Below, in pieces: positions 1 to 8,730 of a DNA stretch of 64,000 bases. The position numbers were made by a program, and so were the translations under genes. Positions within the stretch are counted from its first letter, which is position 1, and each line of letters starts with the position of its first letter. Source of the DNA: Nakaseomyces glabratus (lineage: Eukaryota > Ascomycota > Saccharomycetes > Saccharomycetales > Saccharomycetaceae); assembly GCF_010111755.1 (NCBI RefSeq), contig NC_088962.1, forward strand, positions 930,001 through 994,000. The letters are read 5' to 3'. The notes beneath the pieces are model-generated. The model made no database searches, was not told the DNA's origin, and was given only the letters and a program-made list of their open reading frames with translations.

Positions 1-1382
1 GCACTTTTATGGAAATGCTCATTTCCTTCCTTCATCTCACGAAAAATTTCTTGGAAGGCCTTTCTGAACATATCTGAACCCACAGTTAACTGAAAACATC
101 TTAATAATGCAATTCCTTTATTATATGAGTGTGCATCAAAAATTTCATGGGTGTATACATTTCTTAAACTTTTCTCAGAATGCTTTGCCATCTCCACAAT
201 ACTCTGGGCCGCAATATCAGAGTCTCTTTCAATTGAAGGTTGCAATTGGTTTTCGATATAATCAATGGAGTTCCAATAATCTGCTAAATCTCCATTTTCT
301 TCCAATATATGCGATGAGCACCATGTAGCAAAAGATTCATTGAACCACAGATGTGACCATGAGTCAAAAGATATATAGTTACCGATCCACTGATGAACTA
401 ATTCATGTACAACCAATTGATGTAGCTGCTTTCGAACTTCTTCGTTGGCTAGCATAGAAGGTGATATCAATAGATGTGCTGCCTGTATTGAAATCATACC
501 AAAATTTTCCATCGCCATATCGGATAGAAATGGTAGCAGCACAATATCTAATTTGGAAGAGGGGTAAGAAAAATTAAAATAACTGCTCAGTAATGGGATG
601 TATTTCTTCATTATATCTAATGAGTATGTGGCCTCCTCTACTCTCCATGGTGAATATATACCAATTTCAGTAGAAATCCCATCAAACTCAGTAACAGTAT
701 TGATTTTTCTAAAATCACCAATAGAAAATCCAAAAAGAGATGCTGGAAGTAATGGTGTCTTTTCAAAATGGGTCGTTTTCAATTCCTGGCCACCATCGGC
801 TCTTTCCTCTGTCTTCAAGACTTTGCTGTTAGAGATTGCACTAAACCGACTTAAAGAAGTCAAACTCAGCTGAAATGTAGTTTTTGAGGATAGTTCGTCA
901 AAGCATGGAAAAATACTTCTTGCAAAAGTTGGTTGACAATGAGTGGAGATGACAATGTTATTAGACTTTTGGTCATCGTGATATCCCCCCATATAATTGG
1001 TCTTGAATACACCAGTAGTCTTATCCTGGTGAGTTTTGATATCATTGAGTTTACCGATATATTTAATTTTCAATGCTGCATTGTTTGAGATGGATAGGTT
1101 ATCCATATCATATTTCAGCACGATCTCCTGTTCTTCCTTCTTGTAGGTAATTTCAAATTGATCAAAGTTAGTACCAGTAGAATCATCCATAAGTTCAGCA
1201 GACAGAACAACGAGATCTGTGCCATGTAAGGTAAACTGTTTAGGGAAGTTAATATTATCACTGTTTCTAACATTCAATTGCAATTGTTCTTCACCTTTGA
1301 AGTTAGCCTTAGCAGGGTCGATTTCTATCTGCAATCCATAGTGTACGGGAAAAACCGATCCCATAGACAAATGCTCCTCCAT
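1..1382 (-). CDS. TMA108: Tma108, M1-family aminopeptidase-like nascent-chain-associated protein (C-terminus cut by window edge)
   Basis: About 460 residues from the ATG at 1380-1382 are present, and the C-terminal half runs off the window. An N-terminal M1 beta-domain is followed by the active-site region: MAMENFG at residues 289-295, where typical M1 enzymes have GAMEN, then the zinc motif HELVH at 326-330 with the third ligand Glu349 in the context WFNESF. The spacing HEXXH-X18-E is intact. In S. cerevisiae Tma108 (about 946 aa) associates with ribosomes and binds selected nascent chains. The altered exopeptidase motif separates it from AAP1/APE2, which read GAMEN. It lies downstream of MAY24 on the same strand, which is not the S. 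cerevisiae neighbourhood, so a block boundary falls at about 1.4-1.8 kb. Family assignment is firm and the orthologue call is good. Confidence 0.9.
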   Translation of the reverse strand, partial: MEEHLSMGSVFPVHYGLQIEIDPAKANFKGEEQLQLNVRNSDNINFPKQFTLHGTDLVVLSAELMDDSTGTNFDQFEITYKKEEQEIVLKYDMDNLSISNNAALKIKYIGKLNDIKTHQDKTTGVFKTNYMGGYHDDQKSNNIVISTHCQPTFARSIFPCFDELSSKTTFQLSLTSLSRFSAISNSKVLKTEERADGGQELKTTHFEKTPLLPASLFGFSIGDFRKINTVTEFDGISTEIGIYSPWRVEEATYSLDIMKKYIPLLSSYFNFSYPSSKLDIVLLPFLSDMAMENFGMISIQAAHLLISPSMLANEEVRKQLHQLVVHELVHQWIGNYISFDSWSHLWFNESFATWCSSHILEENGDLADYWNSIDYIENQLQPSIERDSDIAAQSIVEMAKHSEKSLRNVYTHEIFDAHSYNKGIALLRCFQLTVGSDMFRKAFQEIFREMKEGNEHFHKS

Positions 1383-1778
1383 TTTAATGTCTTGATCAAT
1401 GTTTGAATGGTTATAATTTGGCTTAATTGATGCTCTTGAACAAATCTAGCCACCGTTGCAGCACCACTCTACTTATATAATTTGCAACTCATCTTTTTTT
1501 TGCATTTTTTTCATAACACGCATATCCGTGTTGCTGCGTTTTCTAACTTGGCGAAAATGGCGATCAGTCAGAATACAAACAAAAAATAGTATACATTGGT
1601 GGAGCATGACAAATTTATCTTGTTGAAGCCTATATGTGCACAATTGATAGGCCAAAATCAGTATTTTTATTGTCACTTTGTGTTATATTCATTACTGGTA
1701 CTCTAGCACTTGCATGGTTTTGTAAACCAAGTTGGAATTCAAACAGCTAGAAACTCAAAATAATGGCTTTCAATAGAG
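1383..1778. other. Intergenic, TMA108 promoter side
   Basis: This 396-bp AT-rich stretch lies between the MAY24 stop and the TMA108 start. It holds short A and T tracts near 1495-1515 but no recognisable gene or strong regulatory word. A 67-codon minus-strand ORF here looks fortuitous. Confidence 0.5.
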
Positions 1779-2201
1779 TCACATAATTGATCCTACCATG
1801 GAATAACTCATAGTAACATCCAATAATATCTGGACCACTGCACAGCACATGGGCACCCATGTAGACATAGAAAATAGTCCACTTCTGTATATTGCACCGA
1901 TTAGGAATCCCATCACAGTTCCTATTATCATTCCTTGCACCCCCGCATATAGCATATATATGCCAAATATCCACAGGCCTCCACCGCGTTTCCAGTGGGT
2001 CAAACTTGCATAGAGACCAGCTCCACCGTAGAATGCTCCATTAAATATGAAAGTCCAGTACAATGTGAACTTCCAAATGTCCTCTATGAAATACAGAAAA
2101 GCTGTGTCATAGCGCCGGTCGTTGATGGGCCAATATAACGAGGGGAAAGAAGGTGTCTTGTAACCTATTGGGACATCAGTACTTGTGATGAATGATTTCA
2201 T
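1779..2201 (-). CDS. MAY24: May24/YPR153W-like three-pass membrane protein (TMEM170 type)
   Basis: This is a 140-residue protein, the same length as I recall for S. cerevisiae YPR153W. Three hydrophobic segments are visible at about 46-67, 77-104 and 113-135, with glycine-rich packing (GAFYGGAG, GVQGMIIG) and a soluble N-terminal about 40 residues. No catalytic motif is seen, so it is probably an ER or other endomembrane protein of poorly known function. The S. cerevisiae gene is annotated with an intron. Here one continuous frame from ATG at 2199-2201 gives the full length, and I found no TACTAAC branch point or GTATGT donor just upstream. It is divergent to URN1, as in S. cerevisiae, and that synteny is the main support for the symbol. 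Confidence 0.8.
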   Translation of the reverse strand: MKSFITSTDVPIGYKTPSFPSLYWPINDRRYDTAFLYFIEDIWKFTLYWTFIFNGAFYGGAGLYASLTHWKRGGGLWIFGIYMLYAGVQGMIIGTVMGFLIGAIYRSGLFSMSTWVPMCCAVVQILLDVTMSYSMVGSIM

Positions 2202-2580
2202 TTGGTGTTCGTTTGTTTCTTGTATCAGAGCTTCTCCTCAAGCATATATAACTTTCTTTTGCGAACAGTGCTTCGGTGACAGTTTCAAAACAATATGCAG
2301 CAATCCAATACAAATCAATATTTGTTGTTATAACTTTTGTTGGACAGCAAGTGCAAGGACGGTATTCAACTTTGGTGAAACTAATAGCTGTTGAAGGCTA
2401 TTATTTTAAGCTTTTTAATTAAGAGAAGAGCACCTAGGAAATGAAAAAAAAAAAGTTGGAAAACAAAAACAAAAAGCGATGAGCATTAATCACATTGTTT
2501 CAAGCTGTATATAAAGCTTTCACTGAGAAAGTTACTCCGTGGTTTGATTATCCATAGTATTCACCTTAGTACAGGTTAAT
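2202..2580. other. Divergent promoter region MAY24/URN1
   Basis: A 379-bp intergenic stretch between two divergently transcribed genes. It contains a PAC octamer at 2476-2483, an A-rich tract just before it, and a TATA-like run at about 2508-2514 nearer URN1. Nothing else was recognised. Confidence 0.6.
2476..2483 (+). promoter_or_regulatory. PAC-like element (GCGATGAG)
   Basis: An exact GCGATGAG core lies 98 bp upstream of the URN1 ATG and about 280 bp from the MAY24 ATG. PAC is bound by Dot6/Tod6 and usually marks ribosome-biogenesis and Pol I/III genes, so its meaning at this promoter is uncertain. Confidence 0.5.
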
Positions 2581-3813
2581 ATGCAAAGGAGCAGAAGTAA
2601 ATTGTGGAAGGAGTATACTGCGCCCAATGGACTAAAGTACTACTATAACACCAAGACCCAGGAAACCACCTGGACTAAGCCCGATACGGAGCAAAAGGAC
2701 GAGACTGCAGACAAAGAGATAGAAATCAAACCGTTAGTTGCCTTTGAGTTATTGGCTGGCTGGGCTCTTATTATATTTTCAGATGGTTCCAAGAAATATT
2801 ACAACTGCAATGAGAGCCAATGGTCCAGGAAAATAAGTCATCCCGAGTGTCTCAAGCTAATTGATTTACTTAATAAGGACAGGCTTTTGTTACTGATTGG
2901 GATTATACGAGGCTACAGGTGTCGAACCAATGCGAAAGATCTGGTTAATGAGATTCGTGAAGACATTGACTTCATTCGGGAAGATATGAATGCTGCCAAG
3001 ACTTCGGAAGATATGAAGTCGGGTAGCACAGTGAACAATTTAGAGAACACTAAGAATGCCTTGTTAGGATATTATTCATCTGATGATGAGGAAGAACCTG
3101 CAAAGCGAGACGAACAAGCAGTGGTTGAAGAGCCTGATGAAACGAATACATTAGAAGTACCGGATATCACCCAGGAACTCGGGCAAGACATAAAGGATAG
3201 CTACTTTGCTTTGTTTGCGAAACATGAATTAAACAAGTACTCTACATGGCGCATAGAAAGTGAGAAAGTATCACAAGATCCGGAGTTTTACAAAATCATA
3301 GATGATGCGGTGCGTGAGAATATATTTGAAGAATGGTGTAATGCGGGATCTGTTGAGTCTAATGAAGAAAGCGGTGATCCTGGTGATGATCAATTTGAGC
3401 CCACTAAGTATCACTACTTGTCACAGTTGGTTGCCAACTATGATCTCAAGCCGGATACGATACCAGAAGATATAATCAAGGACAAGAAGTTGATCAAGAA
3501 ATATAGGATCAAGGACTACACCACCAAGTCTGAACAAAGACAATTCCTAAGCAAGATGTTAGCTTGGTATAAGCATATGAGTCTAGAGGACAGAAAGCAG
3601 ATGTTTCAAACATATATAGATCGCATTCCAGTAGGAAAATATACGGATATAGATAGCGATGCCCAAGAGGACGTCGAGTCGCAACTGCTGGAGCTAGAGA
3701 ATCAGCTTGGGATACCCACTTCAGAAAACGACCTGGAATACTATTGTATTGATCTGCGGTCCAAGCGTGACATACTGCTATCGACTATCAGGAACCGTGT
3801 CAATGGCAAATAG
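2581..3813 (+). CDS. URN1: Urn1-like WW/FF-domain protein, pre-mRNA-splicing associated
   Basis: A 410-residue protein. Residues 9-34 form a WW domain (Trp9, YYYN at 20-23, Trp31, Pro34). Residues 61-82 look like a second, degenerate WW (Trp61, YYN 73-75, Trp81, no terminal Pro). After an acidic linker (about 166-200), residues 203-254 form an FF domain (LGQDIKDSYFALFAKHEL through FEEWC). The C-terminal 150 residues are charged and helical. S. cerevisiae Urn1 (YPR152C, 465 aa) is a WW/FF protein linked to the spliceosome, so this copy is somewhat shorter. It is divergent from MAY24 and co-oriented with SUE1, the S. cerevisiae order read in reverse. The ATG at 2581 is the first in frame. Confidence 0.9.
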   Translation: MQRSRSKLWKEYTAPNGLKYYYNTKTQETTWTKPDTEQKDETADKEIEIKPLVAFELLAGWALIIFSDGSKKYYNCNESQWSRKISHPECLKLIDLLNKDRLLLLIGIIRGYRCRTNAKDLVNEIREDIDFIREDMNAAKTSEDMKSGSTVNNLENTKNALLGYYSSDDEEEPAKRDEQAVVEEPDETNTLEVPDITQELGQDIKDSYFALFAKHELNKYSTWRIESEKVSQDPEFYKIIDDAVRENIFEEWCNAGSVESNEESGDPGDDQFEPTKYHYLSQLVANYDLKPDTIPEDIIKDKKLIKKYRIKDYTTKSEQRQFLSKMLAWYKHMSLEDRKQMFQTYIDRIPVGKYTDIDSDAQEDVESQLLELENQLGIPTSENDLEYYCIDLRSKRDILLSTIRNRVNGK

Positions 3814-4562
3814 TCCAGTTCTTGAAACATGGTTAAAACTAAGTTTACCAGCGGACAAGGCCCAAATGTGTGACCGTACATAGGTACTCTACCCAGGCTT
3901 CTCGGTTAGATTAAGAAGAGGCCAGAGAACTTTGAATGGCCTGCGTTATCGGCCTCTCTCTCTCCATCGCATATAACTCATACAGAATGTGTTTATCAAT
4001 TATGTTGGTATGTGTGAGTAAATTAGCATAGTTTGATCCAGAAACCGATAGTCATCTAGACCTATCCTGAAACTTAGCTTGCTGGGCTGTTCTTGTCAGA
4101 TGGAGGGAGGGGGGCTATCGGCATGTACGGTGTGTGGGCATGCTTTGTGAGTGGGAAGGGTGCACCGATAGATCCGACTCTATTGTGGTTATGTCGATGT
4201 TCTTTACAGACGGAAATGGCTCAAGAGAGAGCTTGAATGTGAGGTAGGGGAATGGGAGGAGGGGGGATAGCCGGTTTAAGAGCGAAAACCCCGTTTTCCG
4301 ATGTTTTCATTACCGAGCGGAGGCTCTCCCCTCCCTTAAAACAATGGGTTTTTCAAGTGTGCAATATATATCTTTTGCGATGACTACAAGCTATGGGTGG
4401 AACCAGGCACGTAAATGTGTAAAAGCATATGTATAACCTTTTGGAATCAAGGACTAAGACTATAAAGTTAGTTATTTTTTTTCTTTAAGTATATATAGGT
4501 AAAGCAATATTACTTTCTATGTTTGTGTACTCTTGGTTTAGTGGAAACGACTACGAAGACTG
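3814..4562. other. Intergenic with STRE-like cluster upstream of SUE1
   Basis: This 749-bp stretch contains unusually G-rich patches near 4101-4115 and 4240-4270 and C-rich sequence near 4326-4336. Within these are AGGGG words at 4108-4112, 4246-4250 and 4260-4264 and CCCCT at 4328-4332. These match the Msn2/4 stress-response element. No ORF of note is present. Confidence 0.55.
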
Positions 4563-4985
4563 ATGAAACGTGTTAATGAGATATTTAGGAAACTGCCAAA
4601 GGTGCCCATGACGAGGTACTTGGAGAACCGGTTGTTGAGCGAGGACATGTTATACAACGGGTACAGGCCGATTCTGTACCCTATGAGGGAGAATCCGCTG
4701 TTGTGCCACAGCAATGTGCGGGAGACGCATTACTATGGGGAGAGCAGCAATGAGTTGCAGAAGAAAGATGAGGAGCCCGTGAACGAGTTGCTGTATGGGC
4801 CCGAAGGCCGCGGTGGTATATCCACCATGGGTGTACGACGTATGGCTGATCCCAGTAAAGTCAAGCTGGGTTTGTCATATAGCATTATGGGGATGGAGTA
4901 TTACCCCGAGTGGGAGAAAGTGCCACGGGATGTGGTGAAACGGATAAAGCCATATGAAGTTATGAAAGTGAAAAAGAATGTGTAA
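4563..4985 (+). CDS. SUE1: Sue1-like mitochondrial protein (labile cytochrome c degradation)
   Basis: A 140-residue protein that opens with a basic stretch (KRVNEIFRKLPK...RYLENR) compatible with a mitochondrial presequence. A GPEGRGG patch near residues 79-85 and a conserved-looking C-terminal segment (YSIMGMEYYPEWEKVPRDVV) follow. In S. cerevisiae Sue1 (YPR151C, about 206 aa) is a mitochondrial protein required for degradation of unstable cytochrome c. The copy here is about 65 residues shorter. The call rests on position between URN1 and NCE102 in the same orientation as S. cerevisiae, plus similarity in the C-terminal half. STRE-like words upstream suggest stress or post-diauxic induction, which is inference. 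Confidence 0.75.
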   Translation: MKRVNEIFRKLPKVPMTRYLENRLLSEDMLYNGYRPILYPMRENPLLCHSNVRETHYYGESSNELQKKDEEPVNELLYGPEGRGGISTMGVRRMADPSKVKLGLSYSIMGMEYYPEWEKVPRDVVKRIKPYEVMKVKKNV

Positions 4986-6078
4986 GCATTCGTATGTATA
5001 ACAAATCTGTATGTAACATAAAGCATATAGGCCATCTTCATTTCGCTAGCATTTTTCAAATAAGGGATATATTTTATTGCAATAAACATATTAATTTCAT
5101 AAGAAAAGTTACATGAAATACATATTATTTTCATATTCGCATTTGCGTAGATTGATATGATTTTGATAGTAAGAATTGTGTTAGAGAAATTATTAATTAT
5201 AGAAAATGATATTAATTCATTATTATTACTTATAGAAAAAAGAAGGGGGTGTGGGGTTGTTAAGTAGAATAAAGAGATACAGTATAGGTATTGGAAAATT
5301 GTAATGGAGAGTAAAAAGTTTCATCTCCTATTCATGTTTGTATCTTCAATTTTTTTCATGACATACAAGTCAAAAGAAAAACAAAAGATAGTTAATAATT
5401 ATTAGGCAAATAAAATAACTTAACAGGAAACTGAATCGAATAAAATAGAAATACACTTTTGTTATTTCTAAATTGAGAAAAGAAAATAAGCAAAAAAAAA
5501 AAGTGTACTCGCATGAAAGATATTCTCAATTCTTGGGGGGGGGGGGGGGGGGGGATTGGGTATGGTTAAAAAATTAGAGTAAAAACAAAATAAGCAACCG
5601 TGTTAATCACAAACAATTAAATTAAGACAATGGAAAAGAAAAAGAAAAAGAAAAAGCTAAGGCATAAAAAATCTCATATGAAATGAAAAAAAAGAAAAGA
5701 CTCATCAAAAGTTTTTTTCAAAAGAATTTTTGGATGCAATAAAAAAAATAGTGATGAGAAGGGAAATACCAAAACAAATGCTTTTCTTTTGCAAGATACT
5801 TATTTTTTTTTTCATCCAGATGAGACATAGCGGCTAGCATAATTCTTTAGAAAGTAAAATTTCTGTATTTCAGTTTCATGTATAATTTCATATGATGAGG
5901 TTAACACAATTGTTCTTTGGTTAGGGGAATATGTTCATGATAAAAATGCTTGTTTTATTAAAAATAAATGGTTTGTTCGAAGAGGGAAAAGAAATAAAAT
6001 TAAAGTCGAGGAGTGGGGGGTAAAGAAACAGTGCGGCAGCACTATTTCTATCCACTAAAAAAAACTCAGACTTAGGGC
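4986..6078. other. Convergent intergenic region SUE1/NCE102 with G20 tract
   Basis: This 1.09-kb region between two convergent 3' ends is very AT-rich and full of A-runs and AAAAAG repeats (about 5633-5657). A 20-base G homopolymer at 5535-5554 stands out. No ORF or RNA gene was recognised. The length is large for a convergent yeast spacer. Confidence 0.6.
5535..5554 (+). repeat. G20 homopolymer tract
   Basis: Twenty uninterrupted G residues lie in otherwise AT-rich sequence. Such a tract can form a G-quadruplex and is expected to vary in length through replication slippage. The exact count may also be affected by sequencing error. Confidence 0.9.
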
Positions 6079-6600
6079 TTAAACTTGAGAGACGGATGGG
6101 ACACCGACTTCAGCGTTGTTTCTTCTTCTTCTGATGAACTTAGTACCGAAAGCACCGTTGGAGAAGATGTTCAATAGAGACATGATCATCTTAGCCAAGA
6201 AGATGGCCATGGAGAAGAAGAAGAAAGCGACAGCGGCTTGGGATTCACGGCATCTTCTCTCGGAGCCTTGGATAATCTTGTTGTTTTCCCTGTAGTGGGC
6301 GTTGTTACAGCTGTGAGCTCTGATACCGACTGCCAAGACACAACCAGCGGTCAACATGAAAGCGAAGTTCAAGAAGTCCAATGTGAACAAAATCAAAGGC
6401 CATGCCAAGATTTCGAAGAAGTTAGCGAACACACCGTATAGGGAGTCTGTAGCAATACCATAAGCGGCAGCGAACATACAGTAGTTGACACGGGAGGAGT
6501 GACGGTCTCTAGTAGCGATTAGGTCAGAGATTAGACCAATACAGATGACCATAAACACGAAGTTTACTATACGTAATAGGTTGTCAGTAACAGCTAGCAT
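6079..6600 (-). CDS. NCE102: Nce102, eisosome-associated MARVEL-type membrane protein
   Basis: The 173 residues equal the S. cerevisiae Nce102 (YPR149W) length. Four transmembrane segments are visible at about 6-26, 38-60, 67-94 and 121-146, with the family signatures MLAVTDNLLRIVNFVF at the N-terminus and a basic RRRRNN patch near the C-terminal tail, which is short and cytosolic. Nce102 senses sphingolipids at plasma-membrane MCC/eisosome domains and restrains Pkh1/2 signalling toward the BAR proteins Pil1/Lsp1. LSP1 is also in this window. Codon use is strongly biased (AGA, TTG, GCT, GTC), as expected of an abundant protein. The 5' leader carries a T-tract and a TTTTG repeat (about 6621-6642). 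Confidence 0.97.
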   Translation of the reverse strand: MLAVTDNLLRIVNFVFMVICIGLISDLIATRDRHSSRVNYCMFAAAYGIATDSLYGVFANFFEILAWPLILFTLDFLNFAFMLTAGCVLAVGIRAHSCNNAHYRENNKIIQGSERRCRESQAAVAFFFFSMAIFLAKMIMSLLNIFSNGAFGTKFIRRRRNNAEVGVPSVSQV

Positions 6601-7220
6601 GATATTTTTTTTTCTTGTGTAGTGTTTTGTTTTGTTTTGTTTTCTTAATGTAATTTAAAGATTAATTCTATTATGTGAAGAAGAGGGAAAAAAAATAGAA
6701 TTCCAATTCCTTGTTCCCTAGGAAGTAACGCTTATATATGAATTGAAAGAGAAAAAATTTTCTTTCCTCCTTTCTCCTTTAGCTTTATTATTTGGTTTTT
6801 CGGGGAAGGATGATTAGGCAAAGGGTGAAAAGGAGGTTCTTGTATGTAAAGTGTTATGTTTATTGAGTATTGTAGTTGTATTGAGTATTTTCAGCTAATT
6901 TGCAATTCATAATGTTATTGTTTATTGGAAAAGGGAGCAATCAAAAAGAGTATAAGGGAAGAGAGACACTGTAGGGACCACTTCTTTTTGGTCCAATAGT
7001 GTCAGTGCTACGTGGGTTACTCTCTGTGGGTTTGTTATTGTGAGACCCAAATTTCCCAGAGAGAAAACACATAGCAGAAGAGTAGAGAAATCTCAATAGG
7101 GGAGGGCTATACAGGAAGGATGGGTTTCTTCTTAGATAATGGCGTGTGCCGATGCATATATCCGAAGAAGGATAAAGAGGGTGATTTCTTTCTCGGGTGG
7201 AACTCTTTGAGCCAGAGGCA

Positions 7221-7304
7221 CAGAATACAGAGTACAGAGTGCAGAGTACAGAGTACAGAGTGCAGAGTGCAGAGTGCAGAGTGCAGAGTACAGAGTACAG
7301 AGAT
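7221..7304. repeat. 7-bp minisatellite, unit CAGAGTA/CAGAGTG, about 12 copies
   Basis: Twelve tandem 7-mers: ten perfect CAGAGT(A/G) units flanked by degenerate CAGAATA and CAGAGAT. Both A and G variants occur in blocks, suggesting slippage-type expansion. Because 7 is not a multiple of 3, no frame accumulates stops, which explains overlapping repetitive ORFs on both strands. Confidence 0.9.
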
Positions 7305-7775
7305 GGCATGGCATGCCGTTTTGGGAAATGGCGATGACGAAGAGGAAATGCTCTGGTGTGCGTGGTGTACTGTGATATGGTAATAGGGAGTTTATTGAGA
7401 GCCCACTAAAAAAAGACAAAATTAAAACTGAAATAGGGATAGGATTTCGGATTCTCTGCGACAGGATGAGTTCTCAGAATATTGCGTGCGCATGACATAA
7501 GGCATTTTGAGGGAAGGGGTGAGAGAAGGAAGGGATAGGTGTGCGGTGGGTTCTTCGCGGGAAAATCCTCCCCGTAACACTATAAGGGATGTGTTGAGTA
7601 CTTCTCCCGCTTTAGAAGACCGACAATCCTCGGAGAAAATCATCTCGGATGTTCCACAACCGGGAATGGCAAATATACAATCTATACGGCCCCGTCTTAG
7701 CGTGCGCTGTCCTTAAGGGATACGAGTACCCATAGCACAGACAGGCCTAGAGGAAGAGACATCAAAACATCAAAT

Positions 7776-7790
7776 ACACACACACACACA
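7776..7790. repeat. CA dinucleotide microsatellite
   Basis: A short uninterrupted CA run. A similar CA run lies at about 14531-14547, and a GT run at about 38068-38082. Confidence 0.75.
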
Positions 7791-8730
7791 GATTATTCCG
7801 TGACTGAGATTTTGCTGCTGACGTTTGTAGGAAAATCTATTTTGGAACTTACAACTTTACATTCGTACAGGTCCTTGTCAGAGACATCAAACCACCCTTT
7901 GAACAGAAGCGATCCTTGTTTTGGTATTACCCGTTCCGGGCACTCAGGGATGCTCTTCATCTTACTATATTTGCCCATACAGACCTATATAGGGACTTAC
8001 ACAAACACACACACAAACCACAGAGAGAGGTACATATTTCACAACACCCCTATTTCATCCCCCCCATCGACTCGATTTCATCTCCATGGACAGTCCGTTC
8101 TAAACTGAAGGAGCATTCTATCGGCGTTTACCACATCTCCAATCGCCGGAGTTCTTCCCATGGCAATCTCGATCCGCAGCGGTTATATCTGGATCACTAG
8201 ACTCACATCCCATAGCAATAGTATTGCCATGTGTAAACGGTATATAACGGCAATACATACAAATATGTACCAGTACAACGTCTTTTGATTCTACAGTGAT
8301 GTGCAAACTAGTATGATGGAAGGGTACTATACCTGGAGAAAAGTGTACGACAGACATTGCCGGGAGGAGTTGGTCCTCCTGCGCAGAGACATCCAGATCA
8401 ACAGCGAGGTGGTTGAGGCAATGTACACCACCGCTTGCATGAGACTGCTGTGCGACTATGCCGCTAAGAAGTCTAAATTCGAAGCTCTCATTGAACTTGC
8501 GTCTCACGTGGATGGTGATGTGTAGTCCATTTTCCATTGTTTCCACATCGTAACTAGCAACACACCGGAAAAGGTCAAAACAGGATTGGGATGCATACAT
8601 ATTCTATTTGACGCCCTTTAATGGGTATGCAATATCGGAGTGTAAGGATCCATCTTTTAAAGCATTATTGAGAATAAAATAAAATAAATAAAAGTAGCAA
8701 AATACCTTTTTCATTAAGGATAGAGCGGAA

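Larger units (their letters stand above)
6601..8730. other. Long divergent intergenic region NCE102/YPR148C homologue
   Basis: 2.13 kb without a confident gene. The NCE102-proximal part is a T/A-rich promoter, with AGGGG words such as the one at 7098-7102. The middle carries a 7-bp minisatellite (7221-7304) and a CA dinucleotide run (about 7776-7790). From about 7000 to 8530 base composition is noticeably more GC-rich than flanking spacers, and open frames appear on both strands. Leu and Arg codon choice in these is unlike the neighbouring real genes. Confidence 0.55.

Noticed and set aside
6941..7419. Overlapping repetitive ORFs on both strands with Cys/Leu/Tyr/Ser peptide repeats
   Set aside because: They are a by-product of the 7-bp minisatellite at 7221-7304, which leaves every frame open.
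7793..7978. 61-codon minus-strand ORF that might be a downstream exon of the 8118-8600 frame
   Set aside because: No GTATGT donor, TACTAAC branch point or sensible acceptor between them, and no family match.
8118..8600. 160-codon minus-strand ORF
   Set aside because: Leu codons are mostly CTN and Arg codons mixed, unlike neighbouring yeast genes. No family was recognised, and it overlaps a plus-strand frame. Chance in a GC-richer spacer is more likely.
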